Assembly: GCA_947502885.1 (NCBI GenBank)
Contig: CANNBP010000001.1
Coordinates: forward strand, 1 to 64,000
DNA: 64,000 nucleotides
Source: an uncultured Aquimarina sp.
GTDB lineage: Bacteria; Bacteroidota; Bacteroidia; Flavobacteriales; Flavobacteriaceae
Reading direction: 5' to 3'
This document shows positions 61,869-64,000 of this stretch, one piece after another (within the stretch, counting starts at the first letter, position 1; every line of letters begins with the position of its first letter). The notes beneath the pieces were generated by a model. It made no database searches. It worked only from the letters and a program-made list of their open reading frames with translations, and was not told where the DNA came from. Both the position numbers and the translations under genes were made by a program.

Positions 61869-62444
61869 TTATTTATTTGATATGATTTCAAGTGTTTCGT
61901 TTACAAAATCCGTTTTTCCTAGGACATAAGCGCCTCGGTCATTTTTGAATTTTGAAGCTAAATTGAGTTTCAATTCTTCATATTGCATCGCTCTTTCTTT
62001 ATTAGAATTTAAATAATCTCTAAATTCAATTTGTTTCCACATTAGATTTTCTTTTGGACACATATGAATATGAAAAATTTGTTCTTTTTTACCATCTAGG
62101 TGATATCCTTTTCCAAAAGTCATATAGGCTTCTATATTTTCTCTTGCAGGAACCTTAAAATAGGAGTACCCCAAATCTTCAAAATTTGCAATTAAACGTT
62201 TATCAAACAGTAATTTTTGAGGAATCTCTATCAAGATATCAATATACGGTTTTGATTTGATATGAGAAATAGAAGAACTACCAAAGTGCTCTATTCGTAT
62301 AATTGTCTCCGTACCAATTTTACAGATGATAAGCTCCTTTTCTCTTTTATAAAATGTTTTCCATTCTGGATTATGCTCAACCAATTCAATAGGAAATAAA
62401 GTGTTCCAATCTTCTTTGGTTAGCTCATAGAGGTTCTTTTTCAT
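61869..62444 (-). CDS. GrpB-family protein
   Basis: A 191-residue nucleotidyltransferase-fold protein of the GrpB/DephosphoCoA-kinase-associated type: LVEHNPEWKTFYKREKEL near residue 22, then IIRIEHFGSSSISHIKSKPYIDILIEI, the family signature. Its cellular reaction is not settled. It overlaps nothing and ends 6 bp before the VOC gene. Confidence 0.88.
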   Translation of the reverse strand: MKKNLYELTKEDWNTLFPIELVEHNPEWKTFYKREKELIICKIGTETIIRIEHFGSSSISHIKSKPYIDILIEIPQKLLFDKRLIANFEDLGYSYFKVPARENIEAYMTFGKGYHLDGKKEQIFHIHMCPKENLMWKQIEFRDYLNSNKERAMQYEELKLNLASKFKNDRGAYVLGKTDFVNETLEIISNK

Positions 62445-62490
62445 AATGTTTGGTTGGTGTTTTGTAAATAGAGAACATCAAATATAAACA

Positions 62491-62904
62491 TCAATATCTC
62501 GTTGGACCAACTATTTTTGATGTTTTTGTTTTTAGGCACAACCCAAGTATTAGTACCAATGTATAGATCCATAGTACCCAAGATCCTAAAGTAATGGTTT
62601 GATCTAATGTAAATTTTGGAAAAACAATAGCATGAAACTTGATGCATAAAACATCACAAAACATACCGGGTACTGCCATAAGTACTGCACTTTTAAGTTG
62701 TGCTTTTTGACATAGTTTAAATCTATTGATTACGTACTTTATCAAAAAAAAGAGTAGGGGAATAACTCCAAAATAAAGAGATGCCAATACTATTGTATTT
62801 TCTATTATCAATATACTATCTCCAAAAGATCTCATTAATAATGTAGCAATTAACCAAATCGAAAACCCGAAGAGTAAGCTAAACTTTTTATAATTCATAA
62901 CCAT
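62491..62904 (-). CDS. DUF5367-like membrane protein
   Basis: From ATG 62904 a 137-residue membrane protein with four helices (FSLLFGFSIWLIATLLM, TIVLASLYFGVIPLLFFLI, and two at the C-terminal end LGSWVLWIYTLVLILGLCL). PGMFCDVLCIKFHAIVFP is a conserved-looking loop. I think it fits DUF5367, but with moderate certainty. A longer frame from 62958 exists; a start there would lie just 3 bp after the stop of the upstream Crp gene. Confidence 0.65.
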   Translation of the reverse strand: MVMNYKKFSLLFGFSIWLIATLLMRSFGDSILIIENTIVLASLYFGVIPLLFFLIKYVINRFKLCQKAQLKSAVLMAVPGMFCDVLCIKFHAIVFPKFTLDQTITLGSWVLWIYTLVLILGLCLKTKTSKIVGPTRY

Positions 62905-62961
62905 TAATTTATTGATTAGATCAAATGTAATAGCCTGATCTGAAAAATAAATTGACAAAAG

Positions 62962-63543
62962 TTAAGAAGTACTTTTTGCTAATCTACTTCTTAACCGACT
63001 TAAACTTTCTGGTTGTATTCCTATATAACTTGCTAGTTGAAATAAAGGAACTCTTTGTAATAATTCTTGTTCATTTTTTAGCAAGTCTAAATATCGTTGT
63101 TCAGGATTTGATATAATGTAGGATGATAACATCTCTTGATGATTACCAAGTTCTTTTTCTAAGATCATTCGAGAGAAAGTTTCGAATTTTGGAAATGTAT
63201 TTAATATTAACTTTTCGGTTTCATATGGTAATAGGGCTAAAATACAATCTTCTGTACATTCTAAATAGTGGCTTGAAGGGGCTTTATTTGTAAAACTTCG
63301 TAATGAAGTAATAAATTGATTTTCGGTGTAAAAAAAAGTCGTTTTCTCCTCTCCGTCAACCAAATAATATAATCTTACACATCCTTTTAAATTGAAGTAT
63401 GAGGTTTTAGAAATCATTCCTTCTTTTAATAAAACATCTCCTTTTTTAAATTTTCTTATTTCAATTAGTGCCGCAATTGCTTTTATCTCTTCATTGGTAA
63501 GAGGTATATATTCTGAAATGTAGTTTATTAGTTTAAAGATCAA
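62962..63543 (-). CDS. Crp/Fnr-like regulator
   Basis: A 193-residue regulator. The N-terminal cyclic-nucleotide-like barrel contains FKKGDVLLKEGMISKTSYFNLKGCVRLYYLVDGEEKTTFFYTENQFITSL. The C-terminal helix-turn-helix is short and reads LFQLASYIGIQPESLSRLRSRLAKSTS, the pattern of Crp-type proteins in Bacteroidota whose wing is reduced. It is unlike the two Crp paralogues at 29854 and 35779. It is the first gene of the minus-strand block, cotranscribed with the DUF5367-like gene, and may regulate it. Confidence 0.85.
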   Translation of the reverse strand: MIFKLINYISEYIPLTNEEIKAIAALIEIRKFKKGDVLLKEGMISKTSYFNLKGCVRLYYLVDGEEKTTFFYTENQFITSLRSFTNKAPSSHYLECTEDCILALLPYETEKLILNTFPKFETFSRMILEKELGNHQEMLSSYIISNPEQRYLDLLKNEQELLQRVPLFQLASYIGIQPESLSRLRSRLAKSTS

Positions 63544-63792
63544 TTTTTTATATTTAGGATTTAACAGTAATTTTTTCTATCAATTTGAAATACTCATTAT
63601 TATAATAATGCTTGTATTCTTTTTTTACAGATACCTACTAAGCCACATCTGTAATGTAATTGTAAATTATACATTGTTTTTTTAGTAAGTGTCAAGATGA
63701 AGTAAATTGTTACCATTCTAATATTTCTTTTATGTAATATTTTATGCTTTTAATTTGTATAACCTTTGATTATGTTCTTTCTTAATTTTAAG

Positions 63793-63800
63793 TATTTTTG
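63793..63800 (+). promoter_or_regulatory. Promoter -7 box of the topB-like gene
   Basis: TATTTTTG matches TAnnTTTG, 9 bp before the ATG at 63810. The transcript leader would be very short. Confidence 0.45.
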
Positions 63801-63809
63801 CAATTCGCT

Positions 63810-64000
63810 ATGAAAGTATGTATTGCCGAAAAACCAAGTGTTGCACGAGAAATAGCCTCTGTACTAGGAGCTAATGTTAAATGTGATGGTTATTATGAAG
63901 GTAATGGATATGCCGTAACTTATACTTTTGGACATCTTTGCACATTGTTTGAACCCAATGACTATAAGCCATATTGGAAAAGTTGGGATTTGAATAATCT
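63810..64000 (+). CDS. topB: DNA topoisomerase III, N-terminal part (cut by the window edge)
   Basis: The first 63 codons are present. MKVCIAEKPSVAREIASVLGA is the Toprim start of type IA topoisomerase III, with the catalytic Glu (Glu7) in AEKPS, followed by NGYAVTYTFGHLCTLFEPNDYKPYWKSWDL. This N-terminus is typical of TopB, which decatenates single-stranded DNA, rather than TopA. The rest of the gene is outside the window. Confidence 0.9.
   Translation, partial: MKVCIAEKPSVAREIASVLGANVKCDGYYEGNGYAVTYTFGHLCTLFEPNDYKPYWKSWDLNN

Noticed and set aside
62441..62647. 68-codon minus-strand ORF overlapping the DUF5367-like gene
   Set aside because: It lies in another frame of a gene with clear membrane helices and shows no recognisable motif.

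Overview
The window is AT-rich, protein-dense DNA from a member of the Bacteroidota, most probably a marine Flavobacteriaceae (Aquimarina-like is a guess from gene style, not a measurement). The evidence is a C-terminal type IX secretion (T9SS) sorting tail at the left edge, a gliding-motility C-terminal/PorP-SprF/OmpA cassette, fused hisIE and bifunctional hisB, many signal peptides ending in A-Q, and promoter -7 boxes of the form TAnnTTTG instead of sigma70 -10 boxes. No tRNA, rRNA, CRISPR array, transposase or phage gene was seen.

Layout. 1-1753: tail of a T9SS cargo gene, two terminators, and a minus-strand pair (OmpA-domain membrane protein and a membrane-anchored helix-hairpin-helix protein). 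1881-9612: a complete histidine operon in the order G-D-C-B-H-A-F-IE, preceded by an 18-codon leader peptide with four consecutive His codons and an intrinsic terminator, which is a classical attenuator layout. 9712-15966: T9SS type B cargo, PorP/SprF-like protein and OmpA/PD40 protein, followed by a beta-helix gene fragment. 16069-23059: rpsA, a hypothetical, pyrR-pyrB, a small conserved protein, a thioredoxin-like protein, ribonuclease Z and pdxH. 23086-25290: a large exported DUF11/OmpA protein. 25682-29833: a polyphosphate block (SixA-like phosphatase, ppk1, ppx) and a small beta-barrel.

29854-36465 is the most unusual region. Two related Crp/Fnr regulators flank a 5-kb plus-strand set: a 34-codon ORF, a 1033-residue fusion of an amino-acid adenylation domain with a membrane flavin/NAD(P) reductase-like module and no visible carrier domain, an enoyl-CoA hydratase and an outer-membrane protein.

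36788-53424: housekeeping and envelope genes: dnaX, a MiaE-type hydroxylase, a cupin lipoprotein, an M28 peptidase with helically phased direct repeats at its promoter, a metallo-hydrolase, a TSUP permease, a SulP transporter whose conserved N-terminus has no normal start codon, a menaquinone cluster (thioesterase, menF, menD), a DUF2853 protein and a CvfB-like S1 protein. 53507-63543: a run of thirteen small minus-strand accessory genes (DinB, GNAT, amidohydrolases, isochorismatase-like, TPR, methyltransferase, VOC, GrpB, Crp). It contains a 41-bp tandem repeat present five times. The right edge holds the start of a topoisomerase III gene.

All function calls come from reading motifs in the translations; no database search was run. 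Start codons were moved inward where an internal ATG fits a signal peptide or the family N-terminus better.
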